From contig JARKRC010000058.1 in the NCBI GenBank assembly GCA_029974595.1, positions 60,754 to 124,753 of the forward strand: 64,000 nt of DNA, written 5' to 3'. Under the pieces are notes generated by a model. The model worked only from the letters and a program-made list of their open reading frames with translations, did not search any database and was not told the DNA's origin. This DNA comes from Ereboglobus sp. (GTDB taxonomy: Bacteria; Verrucomicrobiota; Verrucomicrobiia; Opitutales; Opitutaceae). Positions 26,301 to 34,242 of this stretch are shown piece after piece. Numbering within the stretch: the first letter of the stretch is position 1; the number at the start of each line of letters is the position of its first letter. The translations under genes were made by a program, and so were the position numbers.

Positions 26301-27716
26301 GGCGTTGCCGGTGATGGTCGCGGCAGCTGCGCTCATCGCCCCGGTATCGTCCAGCGTGAAAACGCGGGCGCCTTGGACGGACGCCGGCAGGGCAATCGTG
26401 ACAGTCTGCGGCGGGTTGTCGAATGTCGTGCCGTCGCCTGCATAATTGAGGCTTGATTTTCCGAGCCAGAGGCAAAGATAAAAATTGCCGTTGCGTTTTT
26501 GAAAAAGAGTGGAGCACACATCGGCGGTTTCGCCCGTCATTGTATAATCGAGGGAGGCAGCCGCGAACGCGGGCCCCGGGTCCTTCAATACGGAAAGGAT
26601 GTTTTTTATGGCATGGTAGGCGGGTTTGGGCGTGAGTGTGGTGTTCTCGTTTTTTATGAGTCCGAAATTGTCGTCCCTGGACGAGCTTGTCCCGCCGGTG
26701 CTCCTATCCAGATTTCCGTCCACCAGCTCGTAGGCAGCCGTGATGGAAAAGCCCTTGAGAAAATGCGTGAGGAAATACCGCGGCATGTAGCGCCCCTGGA
26801 TGACCTGGGGCCAGTATTGGTTGTTGCCCCCTTTCACCGTGCTATCGCCGCCTTCCGTTGCGATCCTGCCCTTGCCCGGCGCTTGCACTTGGGCGCCGTG
26901 CTGCACGGCAAAGTCAATGCGGTAAGTGCTGGTGGCAGTTTCCGGCTCCCTGCCATAATAATAACGGTGGACATTGCTGTAATCCACAAAGGCGCCCAAA
27001 TCGCCGGTTTTCAGATAAGCCGAGTTTTCCACCGTCACGTCCTCGCTTGCAGGCAGGGTGAAGACCGGGCCGATGAGCGGGATGTCCGCCAATGCGGGAT
27101 CGGCGGCCAGCGCCGCCTTGGTGGAGGCCGTGGCAGCCTTGATGTAATTGACATAATAATTGAGGGATGCCGGATCGGAGGAAAGCGGATCTGTGTCATC
27201 CGCGCGCCAGCGGATGGTGGCGAGCTTGGTGTCCAGCTTGCTGTTCATCTCGACATGCGAGACCACGTCGCGTCCGGCCTTGCGGATGAAATCGGCGATG
27301 TTATAGACAGGGCCGGTCGAGTTGATGTATTGCGCCTCCTGAGCCCAATAGGTGGAATCCGGGCGGAGGCCCGTTTCAGGGGCGAGGGTGATGATGCTCT
27401 TCACGCCGGCGTCGGCGAGGCGCTGGATCTTTTTCATGAAATCGTCGCCGGTGCCGGTGTCGCGGATGTGCCTGATGCCCGAGTCAATCAGGAGGTCGGC
27501 CAGTTCGTCGAATTTCTTCTTGTAGATATCTTGATACGTCCGGGTATCGTTCCCTTCTTTGTTCCAGCGGGTGGCCACGGCGGTGGAGGCGACAAAACTT
27601 TCCGATTGGACGGCTTGCACAGCCTCGGCGATGACTCGCGGAGCGGTGTGAATGCTGGCACACAACATTCCCACGAGACATATCCATGTGTTCTTTTTGG
27701 AGTATTGTTTTTTCAT
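23361..27716 (-). CDS. Large secreted GH-A-like multidomain protein with NHL repeats
   Basis: The protein has 1451 residues. An N-terminal signal (MKKQYSKKNTWICLVGMLCA) is followed by a TIM-barrel glycosidase-like domain (about 40-490). Next come FN3 (about 510-600), a golvesin/xanthan-lyase-type binding domain (about 600-755), a second FN3 and three cadherin-like putative Ig domains (LPAGLTVNTTTGAITG type, about 834-1084). NHL-type repeats (VYVADTGNAGVQAI style, about 1090-1330) and an Ig-like domain follow. The tail GGGAPSLLFLGALGLLTM plus basic residues looks like a GlyGly-CTERM-type sorting signal. A possible nucleophile Glu is present in IATEGGDS. The usual NE(P) acid/base motif appears replaced by HVEMNSKLD, so activity is doubtful. 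It is the last gene of the minus-strand carbohydrate locus. Confidence 0.75.
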   Translation of the reverse strand: MKKQYSKKNTWICLVGMLCASIHTAPRVIAEAVQAVQSESFVASTAVATRWNKEGNDTRTYQDIYKKKFDELADLLIDSGIRHIRDTGTGDDFMKKIQRLADAGVKSIITLAPETGLRPDSTYWAQEAQYINSTGPVYNIADFIRKAGRDVVSHVEMNSKLDTKLATIRWRADDTDPLSSDPASLNYYVNYIKAATASTKAALAADPALADIPLIGPVFTLPASEDVTVENSAYLKTGDLGAFVDYSNVHRYYYGREPETATSTYRIDFAVQHGAQVQAPGKGRIATEGGDSTVKGGNNQYWPQVIQGRYMPRYFLTHFLKGFSITAAYELVDGNLDRSTGGTSSSRDDNFGLIKNENTTLTPKPAYHAIKNILSVLKDPGPAFAAASLDYTMTGETADVCSTLFQKRNGNFYLCLWLGKSSLNYAGDGTTFDNPPQTVTIALPASVQGARVFTLDDTGAMSAAAATITGNALNVSVTDRVTIVRLSVTTLGGAASMPAGVRTTSLMPEPPVDATSKLENPWVPNIQVKWAPVAEADSYTVWRSDSATGSFTAIATGLTATEYKDTAVTDGVPLYYKVTAVAGGGESEPSAPVSGVSFKSIIDNRGATFVGTWKTSTGKAFGLANEPGFYGIDVHYDDTVNATSAAYIPNIAIAGKYDVYTCWVANSNRCANVKIEVTDADGTHPPAAQNQQKNNGGYNQQRNSATWMLLGTYNFALGTSGSVTLKHEPTTIGGVFADAIRFTLVKFRPPSGLVATNDERPITLSWAAIDGASSYTIRRAPTPGGPWTDLAAGIAATTYSDTTATGDTAYFYTVASLDATGESAPSHPVVGEAKKPVITSALTKADAAGEPFTYQITASYSPASFGATGLPAGLTVNTTTGAITGTITESGTFNVTISATNANGTATATLVLEIATELLPPAITSATTAEAWAGEPFLYTLTASQQPEELTASPLPAGLSFDSGANKIAGIPTVTGAYNVTLTATNRKGTGSATLALTVHPLRYVPEISGAVSASGALGSPFSYQIGANHLPSGYAAEGLPEGLAIDTATGAITGSPTISGKFIVKLFATNAVGTAQAQLTITIDASTEMAGVDTTNLNAPTSIACDKEGALFVLDGGVIKKLSQTIPVSVFATLPQATCVTASSGTSEILYAAGSDGKIARVLADGTVVTPPLTLDAIHGIAVDAQGNVYVSSGNTIKKISPDREVTTLVGAGLNAPGGLALNEATGKLYVADTGNNALKEIVVATGSVATITGFNAPAAIAIDEAGLVYVTDTGSNKVLVYDAVSKKTATVIDAAAGLNAPAGIAIDGDGFVYVADTGNAGVQAILASPVPATALKNLSVGHRLKTTLDGTVRASPGATYQWYKDGEPISSGTNAIYEIQYTEHKDAGAYSVIAANPVGKNQDSMVLAVTGHEPSLSGDPSKEGGGAPSLLFLGALGLLTMVRCYRQRK

Positions 27717-27736
27717 ATTATGATTTTGGTTATTTG

Positions 27737-29128
27737 TTAACGTGCGGAACGTGTCATTTGACGGGAGAGTGTTTTTTGAGGAAGCATGCCGCCTTGTTTT
27801 CGCAAACTTTCCACCAAGGTTTGCATATCAAGATCACAGGCCGGCTGGCCTGTTTTTAACGATTGCACGGCGGCTGTTCCCGCGGCCTGGCCCATCATAT
27901 AACAGGCAGGTTGATCGCGCAGGGCGCCGTGCACCTTCACATCGCTGGAATTGCACCGGCCGGCCACCCACAAGTTTGTCCAGCCCCCCGCCGGAACAAG
28001 GATGCCATAGGGAATGCCGTAGTGCTCCCCCCTGGCCGGCCGGTCTATGCTAAGATATTCGTTGCGATAACGTTCCCATTGCTCATCGGAACAGTCATGC
28101 ACATGTATATCGATCGCCTTGTTGTATATGGCTATCTGGTCGGGAAATTCGCGCCGGGCGGTAAAGTCATCATAATTCAACTCGTATTCGCCCTTGATCC
28201 GCCGTGATTCACGCACTCCCAGCAAGGCTCCCGTGACCATAAGCTGCGCGCCCTCGCATCCGGGCAGATATTTCCGAAAGAACGCCGTGTATTCGCGTGC
28301 GAATTGACGCCCCTTCGCCATCGCATCGCTCAAGCTGCGGCATTTCAACGCATCCGTATTAAAAAGATGCCCGGCATTCATGATGGTCGTGGTGCGACTA
28401 TTTACAAAAAGCCCGGGAACATGCCGGTCATTTTGTGTGAAAAAACCGTCCTCAATGGCCTTGAACACCGCCTCCTGTTGTTTGCTTGAATCAAAAACGT
28501 CTGCGTTGATTCCCGCCAGGGCCGCGCAAAGCGTGGGTGCCATGATATTCGGGGTGTCGCGCCCGGCCTCACGGCAGGCCACGCCGCAAAGGCCGGCCAA
28601 TACCGCATCCCCCGTGCCATCAACAAAAGCCCGGGCGCGTATGTATCTGTTGCCCTCAATATTATTGATGATGACCCCGTTTATTTTTCCATTATTCTGA
28701 TCGACATCAATCAACCGGGTGAAGAAACGCACTTCCACTCCCGCCCTCGCGCAGTAATCATCCAGGACAATCTTGAGCCCCTCGGGATTAAACGCCACGC
28801 CGCTGTGCAAATCTTTTCGCCACCGGTCGGGGTGGATGCCCGGTTTAAGGCATCCTCTTGTATGCAGCTCTTCCAGCAGTTCGGCAACCAGTCCGCCGAC
28901 GACCATGCGTTCTCCATCCGCCGTATCCGACCAGGCTGACACCAGGGCGGATGTTCCCATGCCGCCAAGACAGCCCATTGCCTCCACCAGTAGCACCCTG
29001 GCTCCAAGTCGCGCGGCGCTGATTGCCGCGCCGCATCCTCCCGGGCCGCCGCCGGCGACCACAAGGTCATAATCGCCTTCCACGGGAAGGGCGCGATTAT
29101 ATACAAAGGTGCCATTGCTTGGTTTCAT
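27737..29128 (-). CDS. FAD-dependent oxidoreductase
   Basis: This 463-residue protein is of the FAD-binding (PF12831-type) family often found in polysaccharide-use clusters. The dinucleotide-binding loop VVAGGGPGGCGAAISAARLG is at residues 24-43, followed by a Glu-containing strand (VLLVEAMGCLGGMGT). RARAFVDGTGDAVLA is the second family motif. There is no clear signal peptide, so it is probably cytoplasmic. It lies 20 bases upstream of the large GH-like gene and 22 bases downstream of the GH38 gene, all in one strand. Substrate is unknown; a sugar or sugar derivative is likely from context. Confidence 0.85.
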   Translation of the reverse strand: MKPSNGTFVYNRALPVEGDYDLVVAGGGPGGCGAAISAARLGARVLLVEAMGCLGGMGTSALVSAWSDTADGERMVVGGLVAELLEELHTRGCLKPGIHPDRWRKDLHSGVAFNPEGLKIVLDDYCARAGVEVRFFTRLIDVDQNNGKINGVIINNIEGNRYIRARAFVDGTGDAVLAGLCGVACREAGRDTPNIMAPTLCAALAGINADVFDSSKQQEAVFKAIEDGFFTQNDRHVPGLFVNSRTTTIMNAGHLFNTDALKCRSLSDAMAKGRQFAREYTAFFRKYLPGCEGAQLMVTGALLGVRESRRIKGEYELNYDDFTARREFPDQIAIYNKAIDIHVHDCSDEQWERYRNEYLSIDRPARGEHYGIPYGILVPAGGWTNLWVAGRCNSSDVKVHGALRDQPACYMMGQAAGTAAVQSLKTGQPACDLDMQTLVESLRKQGGMLPQKTLSRQMTRSAR

Positions 29129-29150
29129 GAATTCAATGGGGATTGCGGTC

Positions 29151-32100
29151 TCATGCGTCGCGGGAAAAGAGAACTGTCATGAGTTGATATGGAGTGAACG
29201 GCACACGCAGAGTCTCCGTCGCGGGCGTTGCGAGGCCGGTTTCCTTATCCACATCGCAAACCGAGGCTTTCCACCCCGGCGCGATTCGCAGCAATGCCTC
29301 TCCGCGACAACCGGAGGTCTCGTGCAAACGCAGGGCCCATCCTGTTTTTACCGGTTCACACCAAGCGGGCAGCAATGAGGGCGCGCCCTCCAAACCCAGA
29401 AATCCGCCGCTTGCCGGTCCGCCCGAATACCGCAGGCAGGGCGTGAACAACAAATCCGCCAGGGCCGCCGGGTGCCCGGCACTCGGGGAATCGGAACTGA
29501 ACCGGCCAATCGCCAGCGCTATTTCGTGACGATGCATGTCGGAAAACCGCGGGCGATTCTGAAGGGTACGTATTTCGGGATGCATATCCGCCTCTGTCAC
29601 CAACGCGCTCCGCAGCAGGCTTACGCCGATGCAACCTTCATTCACGGTGACGCCGTATTTTGCCTCGGTCACAACAAAAAGTCCCTCATGCTGCGCATCG
29701 TCCATGATTGCCAGCCAGCGGCTGGCCGGAACCTCCCAAGCGGCCTCTTCCTTTGCGTAACCGGGCGATTGACTGCGCAGCACGCTGCCGAACGGCGCTC
29801 CATAACGAACCTGCCGCCCGAGGCAGGCGGTGTGGAAAAGTCCCTTCAGGCACATCTTTGGCTCGCGCCAGTCAATGTCGTAGGTGATGCGCAGGACTGA
29901 TTCGTCGCCAAACAGTGAATACTTCACGGCTATCCGGCTCGATTTGAGTTTGTATTCAAAAGTGAGCGACGCCGATGTCGCGTCATTCTCGATTCGCTGC
30001 TGGTCCGGGGTTCGCTCCGGCTTGATGCCCGACACGAGCGAGGGCCGGTCAATATCCCAGGCATCATTCGTTGCCGGATGATCGAAGTATCCGCGCAACA
30101 TCGATCCCGGGACGACAGCCACCTTATGGCCGTCTATTATCAAAGTGCGCAAACTCCCATCGTCTGAAAACGTGGCGGACACCCGTTGGTTTTTGAGCGA
30201 GCATGGCGTCGCCTCCGGGCGGGCAAATTCGAGCCGCCGCACGGATGACAAGGGCGTTCCCGACAAGGGCGGAAGCGCATAATACTCCGGGCCGTCGCGC
30301 CAGACCCGCGGCAACGGCAACGGGTTGAACAAGGAAGGAGCGCCCGACTCTCCTCCAAGCACGGTCGCGGCCTCGCGAACGGCTTCTCCGGCCAGTTTCT
30401 CCAGCTCCGGTATGGCCTCGGCATACACTTCCCAAATCGAGCTTCCCGGAATGTAATCGTGGAACTGGGCGAACACCAGTCGCTCCCACGCATGCTCATC
30501 AATGGGGCCGGCGCCGGCTGCCGCATGTGCCGCCTCCTGTGTTTGCAATGCCCGCTCAAGCGCGCGGAACGCCGCCTTGAGCCGGCCGTGAGTCGTGAAA
30601 ACGCCACGATGAAGCTCCAGGCTCAACTCGCCGGCTACGACGGGCAAAGCGTCCTTGACCGCTTCGAGCCGGCCAAAGAAATCCTCGATTCTACCCCAGC
30701 CTACGCGTGGCGAGCCGGCGAGATCCGCCAGCCGGCGCGCCCGTTCGCACATCGCCTCGGTCGGGCCGCCGCCACCGTCCCCATAGCCTGTGGGCACAAG
30801 GAACTCGGGATGCACGGCGGCCTGTTGGTGTTGAAGCGCATCCTCCCGCAGATTGCGAATCCCCACCGCCTCGTTGTAATCATGCAACATCACGACGTGT
30901 GAGGTTACCTCGCTTCCATCGAAGCCACGCCAGCGAAAGCTCGTATGGGGAAACCGGTTGATCGTGCTCCAAGAAAGTTTGGTTGTGAAAAATCCGGTGA
31001 CCCCGACCGCCTTGAGCAACTGTGGCACGCATCCGCTGTATCCGAAAACATCCGGCAGCCAAAAAACACGCGCCGGTTCCCCGCGCAATTTCACGAATCG
31101 ACGCTGCCCCAGCCGAAGGCTGCGCAGCAGCGCCTCGCCACAGGGAAGCTGGGTATCGCTCTCGACATAACTCGCCCCGGTCGCCTCCCATCGCCCCTCC
31201 CCGATCAGCGCACGCACACGATCATACAAAGCAGGCGCGCGTCGCGCCACCGCTTCGTAGCTGGCCGGTTGTGAATATCCGAACCGATATTCCGGATACA
31301 GGTTCAGCAGCCGGACCTGCGTGGCCCAAGTATGCACCGCCTTGAATTCGCCCACGCGTTCCGGCCAGAGCCAGACGAGGTCGATATGCGCATGACCGGT
31401 CAGCACCGCGCGCAGCGCCTGCGGATCTGCCGGGAAATCGCGATAGATTGCGGCCAGCTGTGCCTTGAAAGCTTCGGGCCCCTCCGCGTCAAACACATCA
31501 ATCGCTTGGTCCAGGCGCATGCACCATCGGCGGAACAACGGTGTCGCCCGTTGAAAAGATGGCGTGAAACGGACCGGATCCGTCAGCGCCTTGCGCAGCC
31601 CGGGTTGCGTATCCGCAATATCAACCTCAAGAATATCCAGCAACACGCGAAGATCATGATAAAGCGACCACGCCAGATCATTTCGCTGCAACAGACGCGG
31701 CGCCTCGAACCGGCTCCCCTCATCCGCCATCGAGAGCGCATTTCCGTCGAGCCAGATGCCCGAGCGGATGCACACCGCCTCGATCCAGAGTGAGTCCGTC
31801 CCCTTTGGCAGCGGGTAATATGGATGGGCCAGATCAATTCCAGCGACCGGCGAGCCTTCGCTGTAAGCTGTTGCTTCCGCCTGGTCGCGCCAGTGCAGAT
31901 AAATGCTTTCTTCCCGGATTTCGGATGGGAATTCGAGCCGGAACCAGCGTTGCGCATATTTGGGCCCCCAGAAAAATCCTCCCTCAGCCACCAATGAAAA
32001 GCTGCCGGGGGTCAATTCATTCCCCCGCCGATGCCGCACGCTGCTTTCTGTTTGATATACAATGATGTCACCTTCGGCTGGACTCCAGATACAGGCCTCC

Positions 32101-32165
32101 AACCGGCGCAAGGCCTCGCCGATTCTTGGCGGTATCAATTGAAGTAAGAATGTTTTATTAAGCAT
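29151..32165 (-). CDS. Alpha-mannosidase-type glycoside hydrolase, family GH38
   Basis: The protein has 1004 residues from the ATG giving MLNKTFLLQLIPPRIGEALR; an in-frame extension to 32279 would run into the SGNH gene. GH38 enzymes are zinc-dependent retaining alpha-mannosidases. The metal-binding HAHIDLVWLWP motif is present. The nucleophile region GASYVESDTQLPCGEALLR, with the Asp of the E-x-D motif, is also present. The C-terminal beta domains follow. No signal peptide is seen, so it probably acts on oligosaccharides in the cytoplasm. The substrate alpha-mannoside is inferred from family only. Confidence 0.9.
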   Translation of the reverse strand: MLNKTFLLQLIPPRIGEALRRLEACIWSPAEGDIIVYQTESSVRHRRGNELTPGSFSLVAEGGFFWGPKYAQRWFRLEFPSEIREESIYLHWRDQAEATAYSEGSPVAGIDLAHPYYPLPKGTDSLWIEAVCIRSGIWLDGNALSMADEGSRFEAPRLLQRNDLAWSLYHDLRVLLDILEVDIADTQPGLRKALTDPVRFTPSFQRATPLFRRWCMRLDQAIDVFDAEGPEAFKAQLAAIYRDFPADPQALRAVLTGHAHIDLVWLWPERVGEFKAVHTWATQVRLLNLYPEYRFGYSQPASYEAVARRAPALYDRVRALIGEGRWEATGASYVESDTQLPCGEALLRSLRLGQRRFVKLRGEPARVFWLPDVFGYSGCVPQLLKAVGVTGFFTTKLSWSTINRFPHTSFRWRGFDGSEVTSHVVMLHDYNEAVGIRNLREDALQHQQAAVHPEFLVPTGYGDGGGGPTEAMCERARRLADLAGSPRVGWGRIEDFFGRLEAVKDALPVVAGELSLELHRGVFTTHGRLKAAFRALERALQTQEAAHAAAGAGPIDEHAWERLVFAQFHDYIPGSSIWEVYAEAIPELEKLAGEAVREAATVLGGESGAPSLFNPLPLPRVWRDGPEYYALPPLSGTPLSSVRRLEFARPEATPCSLKNQRVSATFSDDGSLRTLIIDGHKVAVVPGSMLRGYFDHPATNDAWDIDRPSLVSGIKPERTPDQQRIENDATSASLTFEYKLKSSRIAVKYSLFGDESVLRITYDIDWREPKMCLKGLFHTACLGRQVRYGAPFGSVLRSQSPGYAKEEAAWEVPASRWLAIMDDAQHEGLFVVTEAKYGVTVNEGCIGVSLLRSALVTEADMHPEIRTLQNRPRFSDMHRHEIALAIGRFSSDSPSAGHPAALADLLFTPCLRYSGGPASGGFLGLEGAPSLLPAWCEPVKTGWALRLHETSGCRGEALLRIAPGWKASVCDVDKETGLATPATETLRVPFTPYQLMTVLFSRDA

Positions 32166-32200
32166 ATAATTGTAATAATTGTATTTTTCAGCAGACGATC

Positions 32201-32920
32201 TCAGCCGCCGCCAGCGATCATCGGGATATCCACCGCTATCACGTATTTGTCTACCATCGGCTGGATTGCCTCGGCCCATATTGCATATCCCGCTTCGGAG
32301 GGATGCAAATAATCGGGCATCAGCTCCTCAATGATACTTCCATCGAGCCGCAAAAAGCGTCCGCCAAAGTCTTGAAACACCACTCCCGGTCCCTGAAGCG
32401 TCGCGATCATGCTGTTTACTTTTGCCACTTTGACTCGCAGCGGACTGCCGGCTTCGCGTTCCCGTGGCAGCAAGGCATGCAGGAGCAGGATCGCCGCGGG
32501 GCACTCGCGTCTGTATTCTCCAACAATTGAAGCGATTCCCTCTGCGATTTGTCCGGCGGGGTCCCGGCGTATATTATTCGTTCCTATCAGCAACACTATC
32601 AATTTGGGTCGCAAGCCGCGCGCCTGGCCTTGCTTGAGGCGCCAGAGAAGGTGCTCTGTGCGGTCTCCGGAAATCCCGAAATTAAACGCCCCCGCCGGGC
32701 CATAACGCTCCTCCCATATGCATCTGCCATGGGTTTGCCATGCATCTGTAATCGAGTCCCCGTCAAAAACCAGTTGTATATTCGCCGCCATCTCGCGGGC
32801 TGACGCGATTGATCCGGCTGCGCGCTCAACCCATTCCTGCTTTGGGACGGGCAGATTTGCCAAATTCGCACCGACCGGCGGACTTGGCAAAAGACTTGGG
32901 ATGTCCATGTCACATTTCAT
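32201..32920 (-). CDS. SGNH/GDSL-type hydrolase (probable carbohydrate esterase)
   Basis: The 239-residue form starts at MKCDMDIPS. Its ATG overlaps the TGA of the upstream gene (ATGA), which decides the start and implies translational coupling. SGNH blocks are present: GDSITDAW with Ser56, a Gly in GISGDRTEHLLW, GTNNIRRD, and DYLHPSEAGY with Asp203 and His206. The family removes acyl groups from sugars or lipids; de-acetylation of glycans is the probable role given the neighbours. No signal peptide is evident in this form. Confidence 0.88.
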   Translation of the reverse strand: MKCDMDIPSLLPSPPVGANLANLPVPKQEWVERAAGSIASAREMAANIQLVFDGDSITDAWQTHGRCIWEERYGPAGAFNFGISGDRTEHLLWRLKQGQARGLRPKLIVLLIGTNNIRRDPAGQIAEGIASIVGEYRRECPAAILLLHALLPREREAGSPLRVKVAKVNSMIATLQGPGVVFQDFGGRFLRLDGSIIEELMPDYLHPSEAGYAIWAEAIQPMVDKYVIAVDIPMIAGGG

Positions 32921-34215
32921 ATTTGGATGGAGGTTGGAGGCATTCCCCACTCGACTGCCGGTTCGCGACCCTGCAGCCATTCGGCCATGGAGAGCACGAG
33001 GTAGTTCCAATTCTGGAAACCCGGATTGAGGATTGGCTCGCCGTTATCGGGTTGATAATATTCATGCAGCACGCCGAATCGCTCAAGGTCGCGGCCAAAC
33101 AGGCGGATCGTCTTTTCGGCAAGTTCTCCGGCTTCCTCACGGAAACCGTAGTTAACCAGGCCGAGCCATGTCATGTAGTTGGAAATGCCCCACACGGGAC
33201 CGAGCCACGAGGAGGGATTCCCGCTTGCGCGCAGGTCATACATTTTTTCGAGACGTGAAAGCGTGCGCACGCCAAACGGCGCATTGAAGGTCCGCGTATT
33301 CCGATAGTGCTCCGCGACGATGCGCGCAGCCTGCTCCGGCGTCGCAAGCCCGGCCCAGAGTGCGAGAAATCCGGACCACGTGCCAATGCGTTGAATGAGG
33401 CACGGCCAGCTCCGCGGCGCGCCTTGGTGCAAACCGAAGGTCGCGGGGGCTTCAAGCGACCGGAGATTTAAATCGACGCTGTAGAAATAGCCGTCGCGCT
33501 CATCCCAGCAGTGCTCGTGGATTGCAGCACGAAGAGCGCGCGCATCGCTGGCGAAATGCGCGCCGACTTTGCCCAAATCGAGCTGCCGGCAAAGATAGAC
33601 CATTGCCTCCAGCTCCTTCGACATGAGCGCGTTCAGGAAAAACGATCCGGAACTGCGCGGCGGCCGATAATAAGTACAGGGATCGTTGTCCGTGCCGATG
33701 CATTCGTCGTTTTGCCAGAAGTACAAACCGCACGGATGACGATGGTGGTTGCGGTAATTGTTCAGAAATGTTTGCAGAAAATAGAACCGCGGACGCAGCC
33801 ATTCGGCATCGCCTCCGTCCGCCGCCACAAGAAAGGCCGCGTGTTGCGCGAGACAGGGCTTGTGCATATTGGCCTCATAGAGGCGCGAAGGTTTTGCAGG
33901 CCCCCGCGTCCAAAGGAAATCGGAATCCATCCATCCATCCATGCCGCCATGGTCGAGGAAGTTGAGCACGCAACCCCGCTCATGGGGCCGCACTTTCTCC
34001 AGCGCCGCCGCATCGCCATGCCTCGCGAGAATCTGGCGCAACGCGACATTGCTCAACCAGGAATCCCAGTCCCACAATTCGTCCTCGTACTGCGCGCTAC
34101 CAGGCACGATAAAGGGATGCGTCATCGCCCCTCCGGGCCCTCGCAGCATCCGTGCATAGTCGCTGCCGAGATGATTGTCTATCAAGGCAAGATACTGGGC
34201 GGACTCGGAGGTCAT
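32917..34215 (-). CDS. MGH1/GH63-like (alpha/alpha)6 glycoside hydrolase
   Basis: The 432-residue protein resembles the MGH1-like, GH63 and trehalase superfamily. The pattern begins with GPGGAMTHPFIVPGSAQYED and ELWDWDSWL, the substrate-binding aromatic/acidic strip. Later come GNPSSWLGPVWGISNYMTW and LHEYYQPDNGEPILNPGFQN, typical of the C-terminal catalytic half of such enzymes. The substrate cannot be told from sequence; alpha-glucosides and mannosyl-glycerate are known in the family. No signal peptide. It overlaps the next gene by 4 bases. Confidence 0.78.
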   Translation of the reverse strand: MTSESAQYLALIDNHLGSDYARMLRGPGGAMTHPFIVPGSAQYEDELWDWDSWLSNVALRQILARHGDAAALEKVRPHERGCVLNFLDHGGMDGWMDSDFLWTRGPAKPSRLYEANMHKPCLAQHAAFLVAADGGDAEWLRPRFYFLQTFLNNYRNHHRHPCGLYFWQNDECIGTDNDPCTYYRPPRSSGSFFLNALMSKELEAMVYLCRQLDLGKVGAHFASDARALRAAIHEHCWDERDGYFYSVDLNLRSLEAPATFGLHQGAPRSWPCLIQRIGTWSGFLALWAGLATPEQAARIVAEHYRNTRTFNAPFGVRTLSRLEKMYDLRASGNPSSWLGPVWGISNYMTWLGLVNYGFREEAGELAEKTIRLFGRDLERFGVLHEYYQPDNGEPILNPGFQNWNYLVLSMAEWLQGREPAVEWGMPPTSIQI

Positions 34216-34242
34216 GGTGTTGCAAGAAAGATTATAAGACGT

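Noticed and set aside
25000..27740. Plus-strand frames opposite the 1451-residue protein
   Set aside because: They have no family motifs and mirror the repeat-rich domains of the real gene.
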